From contig JAZQNP010000086.1 in the NCBI GenBank assembly GCA_045627405.1, positions 1 to 64,000 on the forward strand: a stretch of DNA of 64,000 nucleotides, given 5' to 3'. Position 1 is the first letter of the stretch; every line of letters starts with the position of its first letter. Source of the DNA: Firm-04 sp045627405. Lineage in GTDB: Bacteria; Bacillota; Clostridia; Oscillospirales; Ruminococcaceae. Under the pieces are notes generated by a model that had not been told where the DNA came from, searched no databases, and saw only the letters and a program-made list of their open reading frames with translations. Positions 51,201 to 59,505 of the stretch are shown here, piece after piece. A program made the position numbers and the translations under genes.

Positions 51201-51712
51201 TAATGCCCCGCGCCAAACAGCTCTGCATATCGCATTGCCGCAGCTTTTGCCGCATCGTAGTCGCCCTCACACAAAAGCCGCGCAATCTGCCCGTTTGCAC
51301 AGCCCGAAAGCGCGATCAATCCCGTATGATACTGTTCCAGCAGCTCCCAGTCTGCACGCGGTCGGGAGTAAAATCCTTCCAGCTCTGCTTTCGAGACGAT
51401 TTGCAGCAGATTCTGATACCCCTCATTGTTTTCGCACAGCAGCGTCAGATGATACGGCTTGCGGTCAAGCGCAGAATCCTTGTCAAACCGCGTCCGCGGC
51501 GCAACATAAATCTCACAGCCGATCACCGGATGCACCCCCGCCGCGACCGCTGCCTGATAAAACAGCACGGCACCGTACATCACGCCGTGGTCGGTGATCG
51601 CAACGGCATCCTGTCCGTTCGCCTTCACCTGCTCCATCAGCCGGTCGATGCGGCATACGCCGTCGAGCAGTGAATATTCCGTATGAACATGCAGATGCAC
51701 AAACGGCTCCAT
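48275..51712 (-). CDS. dnaE: DNA polymerase III alpha subunit (DnaE type)
   Basis: The 1145-residue C-family polymerase has an N-terminal PHP domain (HLHVHTEYSLLDG, AITDHG), palm with GPGRGSGAGSL and catalytic Asp residues in PDFDIDF (near 397-403), then fingers, (HhH)2, and a C-terminal OB fold (VRGRVSRKDDEEFRL). In Firmicutes DnaE works beside PolC. It lies in a tight leftward run with a HAD phosphatase, uvrB and radC upstream and dgt downstream, consistent with a DNA-maintenance operon. Confidence 0.97.
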   Translation of the reverse strand: MEPFVHLHVHTEYSLLDGVCRIDRLMEQVKANGQDAVAITDHGVMYGAVLFYQAAVAAGVHPVIGCEIYVAPRTRFDKDSALDRKPYHLTLLCENNEGYQNLLQIVSKAELEGFYSRPRADWELLEQYHTGLIALSGCANGQIARLLCEGDYDAAKAAAMRYAELFGAGHYYLEMQDHGLDQDAVICRGLKRISAETGIPLAATNDAHYLKKDDAMLQRLLVCIQTGTSVSAPSSMALPNDSFGLKSTEEMNALFADCPEALRNTDEISHRCNVTFRFGEIQLPKYRAEGVKDTAAYFLQLCEEGLRRRYGAHPTKEARERMAYEYGVILRMGYVDYFLIVWDFVQYAKRHDIPVGPGRGSGAGSLCAYCIGITDIDPLKNGLLFERFLNPERVSMPDFDIDFCIEGRQRVIDYVTQRYGSDHVAQIVAFNTMKAKNAVRDTGRAMDLPYALCDQVAKMIPQDFRITLEQAVAQSAELRQLSEEDTRVRRLLEFAMQLEGMPRHTSTHAAGVVISAVPVAEQVPLQLNEGAVVTQYTMTVLEQLGLLKMDFLGLRNLTVIRDAERRIQKHTPSFRVKEIPEDDAAVFAMLSKGDSIGVLQMDSDGLRRVLIKMQPRSISDLPALISLYRPGPMDSIPQYLACRADATKVQYDHPLLEPILRETFGCIVYQEQVMEICRTLAGYSYGRADLVRRMMAKKKHAQMDAEREVFLHGNDVCCGAVANGVPEETANAIFDKMAAFASYAFNKSHAASYARVAYETAYLKCNYPAEYYAALMSSVISYTPKLLEYIALAEAHGIAVLKPDINSSDEGFTVTEDGIRFGLLAIKGVGSNAAHAYIRERESGGRYRSLQSFCTRNSGTELNERCVEGLIRAGAMDGLGWNRHQMLSVYEQIIHSVHSESRHVISGQLSLFGGTQDETPQTELLPPDVPEYPDPVLLKMEKDMTGLYLSGHPLSRWEAHRRLLRMPQISEIRQMRDKAQIMLLCMVSEARIHLTKKGEKMCYLTAEDFSGTLDCLVFPALYASVQKLLTEDAVIFVRGRVSRKDDEEFRLFCESIMPEEIFAGYAAERQLCMKSDDSSAQIQAIAAVCSAHAGETPFCLWLKGSKRFLRLKTPEGVRIDTSLMQDLSECIPMQDCALIELPQKQ

Positions 51713-51750
51713 GCCGTCACCTCCCCTGTGCAGCAGCTTTTTCTGCCGCG

Positions 51751-52389
51751 TTATTCCCCTAAAATCCGCATCACCGTCTCCGGCAATTCTTTCAGCGAAT
51801 CAATCGCCGCCGCACACGCATCGACCTTGCCAAAGCCGTATGCCGCATGAACGAACGGCACACCCGCTTCTGTTGCAGCATCGGCATCGCCCTGCGTGTC
51901 GCCGACATAAATGCAGTCGGTGATCCCCTGCCGTGCCGTCACAAGGCGGATATTCTGTCCCTTGGAAAGACCGGTATTGCCAAAGCTTTCATAATCGCAG
52001 AACAGCTCCGAAAAGCCGCACTGTTCCAGATAAATCTCAATATATCCTGCCTGACAGTTGCTGACGATGCCGAGGGCGTAGTCCTTTGCAAGTTCTGTCA
52101 GAATCTTCCGCGACTGCGGCATCAATTCCGCCGGATGCGCCCGCAGATAATCATGCTCATTGTCAATGCAGATCTGCATCAGACGCATCTGCTCGGCAGA
52201 AGATTCTTCCGGAAACATCATCGCCGCGATGACGTCCATCGGCTTACCCATAAAGCGGTGCATATCATCCAATGTAAACTGCTCTGAACGGTCTGTGCGG
52301 GTGCGCAGAGCCGTGTTCCAAGCCTCTGTACATTCGCGCGAGGAATCCCAGAGCGTGCCGTCCAGATCAAACAAAATGCCTTTTCTCAT
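51751..52389 (-). CDS. HAD-IA phosphatase, phosphoglycolate-phosphatase-like
   Basis: The 212-residue protein has a complete phosphatase motif I FDLDGTLWDS (Asp8 and Asp10), motif II GIVSNCQAG, a Lys in LSKGQNI and motif III YVGDTQGDADAATEAG. The cap domain lies between residues 15 and 80. Gph-like enzymes clear 2-phosphoglycolate made during DNA repair, which would suit its neighbours uvrB and dnaE, but the substrate is inferred. AAAGGAGACATC selects the inner ATG. Confidence 0.9.
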   Translation of the reverse strand: MRKGILFDLDGTLWDSSRECTEAWNTALRTRTDRSEQFTLDDMHRFMGKPMDVIAAMMFPEESSAEQMRLMQICIDNEHDYLRAHPAELMPQSRKILTELAKDYALGIVSNCQAGYIEIYLEQCGFSELFCDYESFGNTGLSKGQNIRLVTARQGITDCIYVGDTQGDADAATEAGVPFVHAAYGFGKVDACAAAIDSLKELPETVMRILGE

Positions 52390-52400
52390 GATGTCTCCTT

Positions 52401-52901
52401 TCACACTGCCATGCCCTCGGCTTCCAGCCGCAGATAATAAATCATTTGCAGCCAGTCCGGTTCTGCTGTCATGCGTTCTCTGATGCGTTCCAGCGTGCGT
52501 TTTCCGGTGCGGCGATCCAGCAGCGCAAGCATCCGCACAAGCGGATTGCCGGAAGACAGGCTCTCCGCAATGCTCTGCCTGTCAAATTCATAGAAGGCAC
52601 GGTAAAAATCCATCTGATAAAATGCACCGGATTCCAATGCCGCTTCCCATGAGCGGTCCCAGAGGTCTTCCGCTTCACCCGCCGCTTTCATACTGCGTTC
52701 TGCCTCACACCGCGCATCCCAGCGGTCAAAGTAATTGCTTTTCAGGATCTCACAGCCGTCCAGCCGCACTGCCACTCTGCCCTCGTCGCCGTCGTGCATT
52801 GCATGATAGGTCGTGACAAAATAGGTCAGTCTGCCGCGCAGAGATTCCGCAAGATATTCTGTTTCCAGTTTTTTGCGCATCGCGCTCCATGTGTGCAACA
52901 A
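52401..52901 (-). CDS. SF0329-like protein of unknown function
   Basis: The 166-residue soluble protein starts with TTG at 52901, 3 bases past the uvrB stop, with GGAGGATGAGTC as ribosome site. The opening HTWSAMRKKLETEYLAESLRGRLTYFVTTYH recalls the family NCBI calls SF0329 (tryptophan-serine-x-lysine start, then a beta strand). The rest is charged and helical. It sits in the uvrB-dnaE run; no enzymatic motif is visible. Family assignment is tentative. Confidence 0.78.
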   Translation of the reverse strand: MLHTWSAMRKKLETEYLAESLRGRLTYFVTTYHAMHDGDEGRVAVRLDGCEILKSNYFDRWDARCEAERSMKAAGEAEDLWDRSWEAALESGAFYQMDFYRAFYEFDRQSIAESLSSGNPLVRMLALLDRRTGKRTLERIRERMTAEPDWLQMIYYLRLEAEGMAV

Positions 52902-52904
52902 GAC

Positions 52905-54869
52905 TCATCCTCCCTGCAATTCTCGGATCTTATCGCGCAGATACGCCGCATGTTCAAATTCCAGCAGTCTTGCTGCCTCTTTCATCTGCACGGTCAGCTC
53001 TTTGATCAGTGCATCCCGTTCGGCGCGGTTCATCTGCTTCTTGACCTTTTTCTCCGTCTTTTCCTTCGTTGAGATTTCCAGTACATCACGCACATCCTTG
53101 ACAATCGTCTGCGGAACGATGCCGTGTTCTTCGTTGAAGGCGATTTGCAAATTGCGGCGGCGTTCCGTCTCCCGCAGCGCACGCTCCATACTGCCTGTGA
53201 TCTCATCGGCATAGAGAATCACCTCGCCGTGTGCATTGCGCGCCGCTCTGCCGATTGTCTGAATGAGAGACGTCTCCGAGCGCAGAAAGCCCTCTTTGTC
53301 CGCATCCAGAATCGCCACCAGCGAAACCTCCGGCAAATCCAGACCCTCACGCAGCAGGTTGATGCCGACCAGCACGTCAAATTCACCCAGACGCAAAGCA
53401 CGGATAATCTCCATGCGCTCCACGGTATCGACATCGTGGTGCAGATACCGGACACGCACATTCATATTGGAGAGGAAATTGGTCAGATCCTCTGCCATTT
53501 TCTTTGTCAGCGTCGTAATCAGCACGCGCTCATTCTTTTCCTCGCGCAGATGGATTTCCGACAACAGATCCTCAATCTGACCTGCGACCGGCTTGACTTT
53601 GACCATCGGATCGGCCAGACCTGTCGGACGGATGACCTGCTCTACCACGCGGGTTGTCCGTTCCTTTTCCAGCTTACCCGGCGTCGCACTCACATAGAGT
53701 GCTTCGTTGATTTTTTCAGAAAACTCACCGTATTTCAGCGGCCGGTTGTCAAACGCACTCGGCAGACGAAATCCGAATTCCACCAGTGTTTCCTTGCGCG
53801 CACGGTCGCCTGCGTACATCGCCCCGACCTGCGGCAGCGTGACATGCGATTCGTCCACAATCAGCAGAAAATCCTCCGGGAAATGATCAATCAGCGTACA
53901 GGGACGTGAGCCAGGCGGACGCCGTGCCAGCACGCGGGAATAGTTTTCCACGCCGCTGCACATGCCGATCTCCCGCAGCATCTCAATATCGTATTTTGTG
54001 CGCTGCGCAATGCGCTCTGCTTCCAGAAACTTATTCTGACTTTCAAAATACAGCACGCGCTCCTGCATCTCCGCTTCCAGATCGGCAATCGCATCTTCCA
54101 GCTGATCGCCGGATACAACATAGTGACTCGCCGGAAAAATCACGGCATGGCGCAGAATTGAAAGTACCTCACCCGTCAGCAGATTGATCTCTGCAATCCG
54201 GTCGATTTCATCCCCGAAAAATTCCACGCGGATCGCATTTTCCATTGTGTTCACAGGGCAAATATCAACCACATCGCCGTGTACACGGAATTTGCCGCGG
54301 TCAAGTGCCAGATCGTTGCGCTGATACTGGATGCGCACCAGCTCCTCCATGAGAAATTCCCGCGACATCTCCATCCCCGGACGCATGGACACCGACATGC
54401 CGCGGTACTCATCCGGCGATCCAAGGGAATAGATGCACGACACCGATGCCACAATAATGACATCGGTGCGCTCCGCCAACGCCATCGTTGCCGAATGGCG
54501 CAGCCGGTCAATTTCATCGTTGATGCGGGAGTCTTTCTCGATATAGGTATCTGAACTCGGAATATAGGCTTCCGGCTGATAATAATCGTAATACGAAACG
54601 AAATATTCTACCGCGTTCTCCGGAAAGAATTCCTTGAACTCCGAGCAAAGCTGCGCGGCAAGAATTTTGTTGTGTGCCAGCACCAGTGTCGGCTTATTGC
54701 GCTTTGCGATGAGATTTGCCATCGTAAACGTCTTGCCCGAACCGGTCACACCGAGCAGAATCTGCTCCTTTTTTCCTGCTTCATATCCCTGCACCAGTTC
54801 TGCAATCGCCTTTGGCTGATCTCCTGCCGGTGCATACGGCGCATGAAGCTTAAAAACACCTTGTTCCAT
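52905..54869 (-). CDS. uvrB: Excinuclease ABC subunit B
   Basis: The 654-residue DNA-damage-binding helicase-like subunit of nucleotide excision repair is complete. Walker A is GVTGSGKT (40-47), the beta-hairpin region YYDYYQPEAYIPSSDTYIEKD follows in pieces, DESH is the Walker B, and helicase motifs RVLITTLTKKMAEDL and QTIGRAARNAHG follow. The C-terminal UVR domain (ELTVQMKEAARLLEFEHAAYLRD) binds UvrC. No uvrA or uvrC is in the window. radC lies 17 bases upstream. Confidence 0.98.
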   Translation of the reverse strand: MEQGVFKLHAPYAPAGDQPKAIAELVQGYEAGKKEQILLGVTGSGKTFTMANLIAKRNKPTLVLAHNKILAAQLCSEFKEFFPENAVEYFVSYYDYYQPEAYIPSSDTYIEKDSRINDEIDRLRHSATMALAERTDVIIVASVSCIYSLGSPDEYRGMSVSMRPGMEMSREFLMEELVRIQYQRNDLALDRGKFRVHGDVVDICPVNTMENAIRVEFFGDEIDRIAEINLLTGEVLSILRHAVIFPASHYVVSGDQLEDAIADLEAEMQERVLYFESQNKFLEAERIAQRTKYDIEMLREIGMCSGVENYSRVLARRPPGSRPCTLIDHFPEDFLLIVDESHVTLPQVGAMYAGDRARKETLVEFGFRLPSAFDNRPLKYGEFSEKINEALYVSATPGKLEKERTTRVVEQVIRPTGLADPMVKVKPVAGQIEDLLSEIHLREEKNERVLITTLTKKMAEDLTNFLSNMNVRVRYLHHDVDTVERMEIIRALRLGEFDVLVGINLLREGLDLPEVSLVAILDADKEGFLRSETSLIQTIGRAARNAHGEVILYADEITGSMERALRETERRRNLQIAFNEEHGIVPQTIVKDVRDVLEISTKEKTEKKVKKQMNRAERDALIKELTVQMKEAARLLEFEHAAYLRDKIRELQGG

Positions 54870-54886
54870 TGATCTGTCCTCGCCCG

Positions 54887-55573
54887 TTATTCGATGCCGA
54901 AGAAACCGCCCTCTTCACGCAGAGATGTCGAACCGTCTCTTCCGACAATCACATGATCGACCAGCTGAATTCCGCAGTTGTGCAGCGTGGTATAGAGGCT
55001 CTGCGTCGCAGCAATATCTTCCGGCGACGCGATCGAAGAGCTGTTCGGATGATTGTGCGCGAGTATCAACGCGTTGCTGCTCTCCGAAAAGGCAAGCTCC
55101 GTCACGTTGCGGATCAGAAACGACGATGCAGAGGGATGCCCCTCTGAAATGACCACGCAGCGTTTCAGACACAGCATGTCGTCCAGACATGCCACCCGCA
55201 CGATCTCGTTGCGTTCCAGCTTATAAAGCCCTTCAAAATACTTTCGAACCTCATCCGCATTGTTCATCGGCATCCCAAAGGATTCTTCCCCGGATATATA
55301 GATGTTCAGCTCTTTGAAAAACGCAAACAGCGTCACAACGCCGTCCGATATGCCCTCTACACTTTTAAGTGCTTCCGGTGTGGCTTTCATCACATTGTTC
55401 ACGCTGCCGAACCGGTCAATCAGACGATGCGCAATGGGATTGGTGTCGCGCCGCGGAATTGCGTAATACAGCAGCAATTCCAATACCTCGTGCGGCTGAA
55501 ATCCGTTCAGCTTTGTCGCCATGAACCGCTGCTGCATACGCTTGCGGTGTCCGTCATGGATATGATTTGACAT
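54887..55573 (-). CDS. radC: RadC-like JAB-domain protein
   Basis: The 228-residue protein has an N-terminal helix-hairpin-helix-like region (about 25-80) and a C-terminal JAMM/MPN metal-binding fold with His173, His175 and Asp186 in AHNHPNSSSIASPED. Despite the name, no repair function of RadC is firmly established. The start follows GAAAAGGAAAAGGTATGTC-like purine-rich sequence. It stands directly upstream of uvrB in the same orientation, which supports a DNA-related role by association only. Confidence 0.93.
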   Translation of the reverse strand: MSNHIHDGHRKRMQQRFMATKLNGFQPHEVLELLLYYAIPRRDTNPIAHRLIDRFGSVNNVMKATPEALKSVEGISDGVVTLFAFFKELNIYISGEESFGMPMNNADEVRKYFEGLYKLERNEIVRVACLDDMLCLKRCVVISEGHPSASSFLIRNVTELAFSESSNALILAHNHPNSSSIASPEDIAATQSLYTTLHNCGIQLVDHVIVGRDGSTSLREEGGFFGIE

Positions 55574-55603
55574 ACCTTTTCCTTTTCTCTTTACGCTTTC
55601 CCG

Positions 55604-56815
55604 TCAGGATGTAGCATCCGCAGACGGAAGCAGCTCTTTATACTTTTCAAGAAACGCATCCGAAATTACTTTGCAGCCGGTATCATCCGGATGCCCGCCG
55701 TACAGCGATTTTTCCGGCGCGGACGGATCGCTGAGCAGCGATGCCCAGTCAAAAAGCGAAACGCCCAGCTCCTCTGCTGTTGCAGGCAGCAGACCGTTCA
55801 GTTCCGTGCGGATGCCCTCGTGCAGCGCATCGTAATCAAACGGCGGCGCATTGAGCAAAATAACCTCACATCCGGCTTCCTGCAAAACTCCGGCAATTTT
55901 CCGGATCCAGTTATCAATCGCAGATCCGGCATTGGGCTGTCCGACACCGTACTGTCCGCCGATCATGTCATTGGTTCCGAACGCCACCAGCACCAGATCG
56001 GCATGTGCTGCACGCTGCAACCAGTCTCCGTTCGTCACGCAGTCGCTCGCACGCGAATAACCGAGTCCCAGATTCCAGACGCTCGCGCTGCCGCTGACTT
56101 CCTTTGCAATATTCGCTACCCAGAACGCGTTGGCATTTTGCGTCGTGCCGCAGCCCTGCGTGATCGAATCTCCGATCATCGCAATCTTCATCTGCACATC
56201 GCGCCGGCAGCCGATCAGCTGCGGCAGCGGAATTTCGTTGCAGTAGCCAAACTGTCCGCCGTCTCTGCTCGCATAGGTCGGCGTCAGATTGGACATTGCA
56301 ATCGCCGGAATCGTATTGCCCGTCAGCGTCCATGTCCAGACAAGATAATTCCCCTCCGGCACATTGTATACAATCGGATCACTCCAAAACGTCTCGGATT
56401 CCGCAACGCTTTTCGAGTCGGCTCCGTCAAACGTGACCGCCGTTGTTCCGAGAATCTCATCCTGTATCTCCGGCGCATAGCCGATTTCCGCGGAGTCAAT
56501 GGTATATGCGTCACCGGGCATCCCGACATAAGAAGTCGAACCGTCTGCCCATGTGGAATCCACAGTATTGGAAAAATAGAAGCAATATTCATATTCTCCG
56601 GCTGCCTCTACCGGCAGAAATGCGCGGTATGTTACCGTTCCGCCGTCCTGCTGCGAAACGGAATTGCTTCCGGTTGCTATCCATGTATTGGATACATATG
56701 TGCCAAACGGCGTATCATCTGTTTTTGCAGCCTCCTCCTTCTCACCGCACGATGTACAGCAGAAAAAAACCGCAGCAGCCGTCAACAATGCGCCGCACTG
56801 CTTTCCGTATTTCAT
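55604..56815 (-). CDS. SGNH/GDSL-hydrolase lipoprotein
   Basis: The 403-residue exported protein has a lipobox CTSC (Cys at about 23). A beta-rich N-terminal region (about 35-200) could be a carbohydrate-binding or CE2-like jelly roll. The C-terminal SGNH esterase domain has MIGDSITQG (Ser near 217), FGTND and the GGHPDD block with catalytic His. Two-domain esterases of this kind de-acetylate plant polysaccharides; this is likely but not proven here. It precedes radC by 30 bases on the same strand. Confidence 0.88.
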   Translation of the reverse strand: MKYGKQCGALLTAAAVFFCCTSCGEKEEAAKTDDTPFGTYVSNTWIATGSNSVSQQDGGTVTYRAFLPVEAAGEYEYCFYFSNTVDSTWADGSTSYVGMPGDAYTIDSAEIGYAPEIQDEILGTTAVTFDGADSKSVAESETFWSDPIVYNVPEGNYLVWTWTLTGNTIPAIAMSNLTPTYASRDGGQFGYCNEIPLPQLIGCRRDVQMKIAMIGDSITQGCGTTQNANAFWVANIAKEVSGSASVWNLGLGYSRASDCVTNGDWLQRAAHADLVLVAFGTNDMIGGQYGVGQPNAGSAIDNWIRKIAGVLQEAGCEVILLNAPPFDYDALHEGIRTELNGLLPATAEELGVSLFDWASLLSDPSAPEKSLYGGHPDDTGCKVISDAFLEKYKELLPSADATS

Positions 56816-56856
56816 TTTATCATCCCCCGGACAGAAGCGTTCTGATACTATGGATT

Positions 56857-56885
56857 ATCATACCAGATTTCGGCAGTTTTGTCAA
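56857..56885 (-). promoter_or_regulatory. Promoter of the SGNH lipoprotein gene (possibly of the whole radC-dgt run)
   Basis: On the minus strand, TTGACA (56885-56880) and TATGAT (56862-56857) are 17 bases apart. Confidence 0.8.
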
Positions 56886-56934
56886 TGGGAACACGGTGCA
56901 TTCCGTTGACAGCACAAAATAATTCATAAAATGC

Positions 56935-56964
56935 TTGACGAATATTGATGCGGTGTGTTATAAT
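56935..56964 (+). promoter_or_regulatory. Promoter of the aquaporin gene
   Basis: TTGACG (56935-56940) and TATAAT (56959-56964) are 18 bases apart. The leader is about 100 bases. Confidence 0.75.
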
Positions 56965-57071
56965 GAATCCATACAGACATGAGGCAGGCATCCCGTCTGC
57001 CCGCATACCGGACAAACGGCAGACGCTCCGGCTATGCTCCGCCGCTGCCAAACACAAGAAAGGAAAACACT

Positions 57072-57767
57072 ATGAAAAAGTACATCGCAGAATTCATCGG
57101 TACACTCACCCTCGTGCTGATCGGATGCGGCACTGCTATGCTCGTCGGCTGTGATGCCGCAAGCGGCTCCGGCTACATCCTCACAGCATTCGCATTCGGT
57201 CTGACCATCGTCGGTATGGCATACTGTGTCGGAAACATCTCCGGCTGCCATATTAACCCTGCCGTATCGCTCGGCGTTCTGATGTCCGGCGGCATGACAG
57301 TCTCCGACTTTATCGGCTATATCATCGCACAGTGCCTCGGCGCACTCGCCGGCTCCGGTCTGCTCGCAGCGATTTTCTCGCTCGGCGGCGTGGAGGACAA
57401 AACCGGCGGCTACGGCTCCAACGGTCTGGCAGGCGTCAGCGACAACATCCTTGCCGGTCTGCTGGTTGAGGTGCTGCTCACCTTTATCTTTGTCCTTGTG
57501 ATCCTTGGCGTCACCTCCAAGAAAGCAGGTCACGGCTCCTTCGGCGGTGTGGTCATCGGCTTCACGCTCGTGCTGGTTCACATCCTCGGCATCGGTCTGA
57601 CCGGTACCTCTGTCAACCCTGCACGTTCGTTCGGTCCGGCTCTGGTTGCTGCATTCTCCGGCAACTCTTCCCCGATCGCTCAGCTGTGGGTCTTCATCGT
57701 CGGCCCGCTGGTCGGCGCGGCACTTGCAGCTTGCTGCTACAAGTACCTCGAAGCAGACAAAAAGTAA
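57072..57767 (+). CDS. Aquaporin / MIP-family channel (AqpZ-like)
   Basis: The 231-residue channel has six helices and two pore half-helices with NPA boxes in GCHINPAVSLG (near 62) and GTSVNPARSFGPAL (near 181). The AEFIGT start and the ARSFGPAL block match water-selective AqpZ rather than glycerol facilitators (no NPARDxGPR). An Asp- and Gly-rich loop follows helix three. AGAAAGGAAAACACT selects the ATG. It is monocistronic with its own terminator. Confidence 0.93.
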   Translation: MKKYIAEFIGTLTLVLIGCGTAMLVGCDAASGSGYILTAFAFGLTIVGMAYCVGNISGCHINPAVSLGVLMSGGMTVSDFIGYIIAQCLGALAGSGLLAAIFSLGGVEDKTGGYGSNGLAGVSDNILAGLLVEVLLTFIFVLVILGVTSKKAGHGSFGGVVIGFTLVLVHILGIGLTGTSVNPARSFGPALVAAFSGNSSPIAQLWVFIVGPLVGAALAACCYKYLEADKK

Positions 57768-57800
57768 TCGTCACCAAGGATACTTCCGATAAAAATGCAG

Positions 57801-57832
57801 CCCGGGAGCTATATGCTCCCGGGTTGTTTTTA
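57801..57832 (+). terminator. Intrinsic terminator of the aquaporin gene
   Basis: CCCGGGAGC and GCTCCCGGG form a 9-bp perfect stem followed by TTGTTTTTAT. Confidence 0.92.
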
Positions 57833-57842
57833 TCTCTCAAAA

Positions 57843-58409
57843 TCACATCCACATATGAGATACAAATATTTTTATGCCGATGCCGATCAGCAGAATGCCG
57901 CCGAGAATCTGTGCACGGCTGCCGAGTTTTTCTCCTGCACGCACCCTTGTTCCGAGCCACGCCCCGAACATGCTGATGCACGCTGTCACTGCTGCTATGA
58001 TTCCGACAGCAAGATAAACAGAAAACGATCCGAGTGCGGCAAAGCTGACGCCGACCGCCAGCGCGTCAATGGATGTTGCAATGCCCTGTAACATCAGCAG
58101 CTTGCCTGTCATCTGCGCATCCTGATGCTCCGCATCTGCGTGCAGTGCCTCAATCAGCATATGAATTCCGATAAAGCTCAGCAGAATGAGCGCGATGTAG
58201 TGGTCAAATGCTTCAATTATGCCGAGAAAACACATGCCGAGCCAATAGCCCAGCAGCGGCATCAGCCCCTGCATTCCGCCGAAGCAGATTCCGATTGCCC
58301 CGATCCATCGGCGGGACAGCTGCTTGCAGCACAGTCCGTCTGCCAGGGAAGCGGCAAAGGCATCCATAGATAACCCAACCGCCAGTATCAGCAATTCCGT
58401 CAGTCCCAT
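57843..58409 (-). CDS. Putative manganese efflux pump MntP family
   Basis: The 188-residue six-helix membrane protein shows the internal duplication of the MntP/YtaF group: VGLSMDAFAASLADG in helix one and TSIDALAVGVSFA in helix four, with the paired Asp residues thought to handle Mn2+. The start lies in GTGAGCGGCAGAGCGAT, with only a weak ribosome site. The leader is about 40 bases, too short for a yybP-ykoY manganese riboswitch. YtaF-like sporulation proteins are an alternative subgroup. Confidence 0.9.
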   Translation of the reverse strand: MGLTELLILAVGLSMDAFAASLADGLCCKQLSRRWIGAIGICFGGMQGLMPLLGYWLGMCFLGIIEAFDHYIALILLSFIGIHMLIEALHADAEHQDAQMTGKLLMLQGIATSIDALAVGVSFAALGSFSVYLAVGIIAAVTACISMFGAWLGTRVRAGEKLGSRAQILGGILLIGIGIKIFVSHMWM

Positions 58410-58450
58410 ATCGCTCTGCCGCTCACCTCATTTTCATTCCAAGTGCTTCC

Positions 58451-58479
58451 ATTATAGCACATTTGACGCGGATTGTAAA
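58451..58479 (-). promoter_or_regulatory. Promoter of the MntP-like gene
   Basis: On the minus strand, TTTACA (58479-58474) and TATAAT (58456-58451) are 17 bases apart. Confidence 0.78.
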
Positions 58480-58504
58480 GAACGAACCCTGCCGGTTTTC
58501 CGCT

Positions 58505-59122
58505 TTATCGGATGAAATGCGTCGGCTGCCACGGCTCCCGCTCCGGCAGCCCGTATGCCTCTTTGCCCAGCGCGATGCTCTTCATCAGGAATGTCATATT
58601 CCTTGCAAGGGTGCGCACCGTCTGCAAGCCCTCTGCATCTTCTGCCGCCTGACCCGGCTCTCTGCCGTGTACGCTGTTCCAATACTGGCTCGACGCAACC
58701 GGCATCCCGCTGATTGTGTAGAATTTGTTCAGCTCATCGAATGCCGCAGAGCATCCGCCGCGCCTTGCGACAACCACTGATGCGCCGACTTTCATGCTCT
58801 TGTCAAACGATGTACTGTAAAACAGACGCGTCAGAAATGCGGTCAGTGTTGCATTCGCAGCGGCGTAGTAGACAGGCGATGCTGCAACCATGCCGTCCGC
58901 CGCCTCAAATTTCGGTGCGGTTTCATTCACCAGATCCTCAAATACACATCTGCCTTTTGCATGACAGTTTCCGCAGGCAATGCAGCTGCGAATATCCTTG
59001 TTTCCGACATGAATACGCTCCGTCTCAATGCCGTTCTCTGCAAAGATTTTCTCCATTTCATCCAGTACAAGTGCCGTGTTTCCCTTTGCATGCGGACTGC
59101 CGTTCAGCAGCAATACTTTCAT
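58505..59122 (-). CDS. Flavodoxin-family NAD(P)H-dependent oxidoreductase
   Basis: The 205-residue protein has the FMN-binding N-terminal loop LLNGSPHAKGNTALVL, the Cys cluster SCIACGNCHAKGRC and the ASPVYYAAANATLTAFLTRL block of the FMN-reductase/iron-sulfur flavoprotein group. The CxxCxxC-like spacing could bind a 4Fe-4S cluster. It probably reduces quinones or another small electrophile. AAAGGATGATTGAT selects the ATG at 59122; a much longer upstream open frame has no supporting site and crosses the promoter. Confidence 0.9.
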   Translation of the reverse strand: MKVLLLNGSPHAKGNTALVLDEMEKIFAENGIETERIHVGNKDIRSCIACGNCHAKGRCVFEDLVNETAPKFEAADGMVAASPVYYAAANATLTAFLTRLFYSTSFDKSMKVGASVVVARRGGCSAAFDELNKFYTISGMPVASSQYWNSVHGREPGQAAEDAEGLQTVRTLARNMTFLMKSIALGKEAYGLPEREPWQPTHFIR

Positions 59123-59179
59123 ATCAATCATCCTTTCCTCGTTTGCGGGCGCAGACAGTTCGCTACACCTCATATTTAT

Positions 59180-59208
59180 ATTATAAAAGAACCGCGGGCA
59201 GATGTCAA
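59180..59208 (-). promoter_or_regulatory. Sigma-A promoter of the flavodoxin-family gene
   Basis: On the minus strand, TTGACA (59208-59203) and TATAAT (59185-59180) are perfect and 17 bases apart. Confidence 0.88.
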
Positions 59209-59293
59209 GCAACGCTGTGTCAAACGCTGTCGAATCTGCATAATATAATGCAGACGCGCAGACAGCAGGCGCGTCTGAAAGGAGGCGTTCCGA

Positions 59294-59488
59294 ATGGAAA
59301 CCCTTGTGCTGATCGCTTCCGAGACGCAGACCGAAAAAGCCAAGCGTCTGCTTACCCGGCAGCAATACCGTTTCCATGTGACCAAGACGACCACACCGTC
59401 CGGCTGCGCGTTCCGCCTCACTGTCGAAGCACCGCCGTCTGAAATCCTCCCGCTCCTGACGGCGAACCGGATTCCGTTCCGGATCTGA
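59294..59488 (+). CDS. DUF3343 putative Se/S carrier protein
   Basis: The 64-residue protein starts VLIASETQTEKAKRLL, typical of DUF3343, and carries a single Cys in TPSGCAFRLTV, the expected persulfide or perselenide attachment residue. GAAAGGAGGCGTTCCGA precedes the ATG. It is 17 bases upstream of the class-V aminotransferase gene, the usual partner that would load sulfur or selenium onto it. No selD or molybdenum hydroxylase gene is present in the window. Confidence 0.88.
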   Translation: METLVLIASETQTEKAKRLLTRQQYRFHVTKTTTPSGCAFRLTVEAPPSEILPLLTANRIPFRI

Positions 59489-59505
59489 AACTGGGAGGCG
59501 TAACA

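Noticed and set aside
58410..58450. Possible yybP-ykoY manganese riboswitch before the MntP-like gene
   Set aside because: The promoter at 58451-58479 leaves a leader of about 40 bases, too short for that aptamer.
59228..59234. TGTCGAA (0A-box match) upstream of the DUF3343 gene
   Set aside because: It lies 9 bases before a TATAAT-like sequence, unlike the 21-base geometry at spoIIG and spoIIE, and is likely chance.
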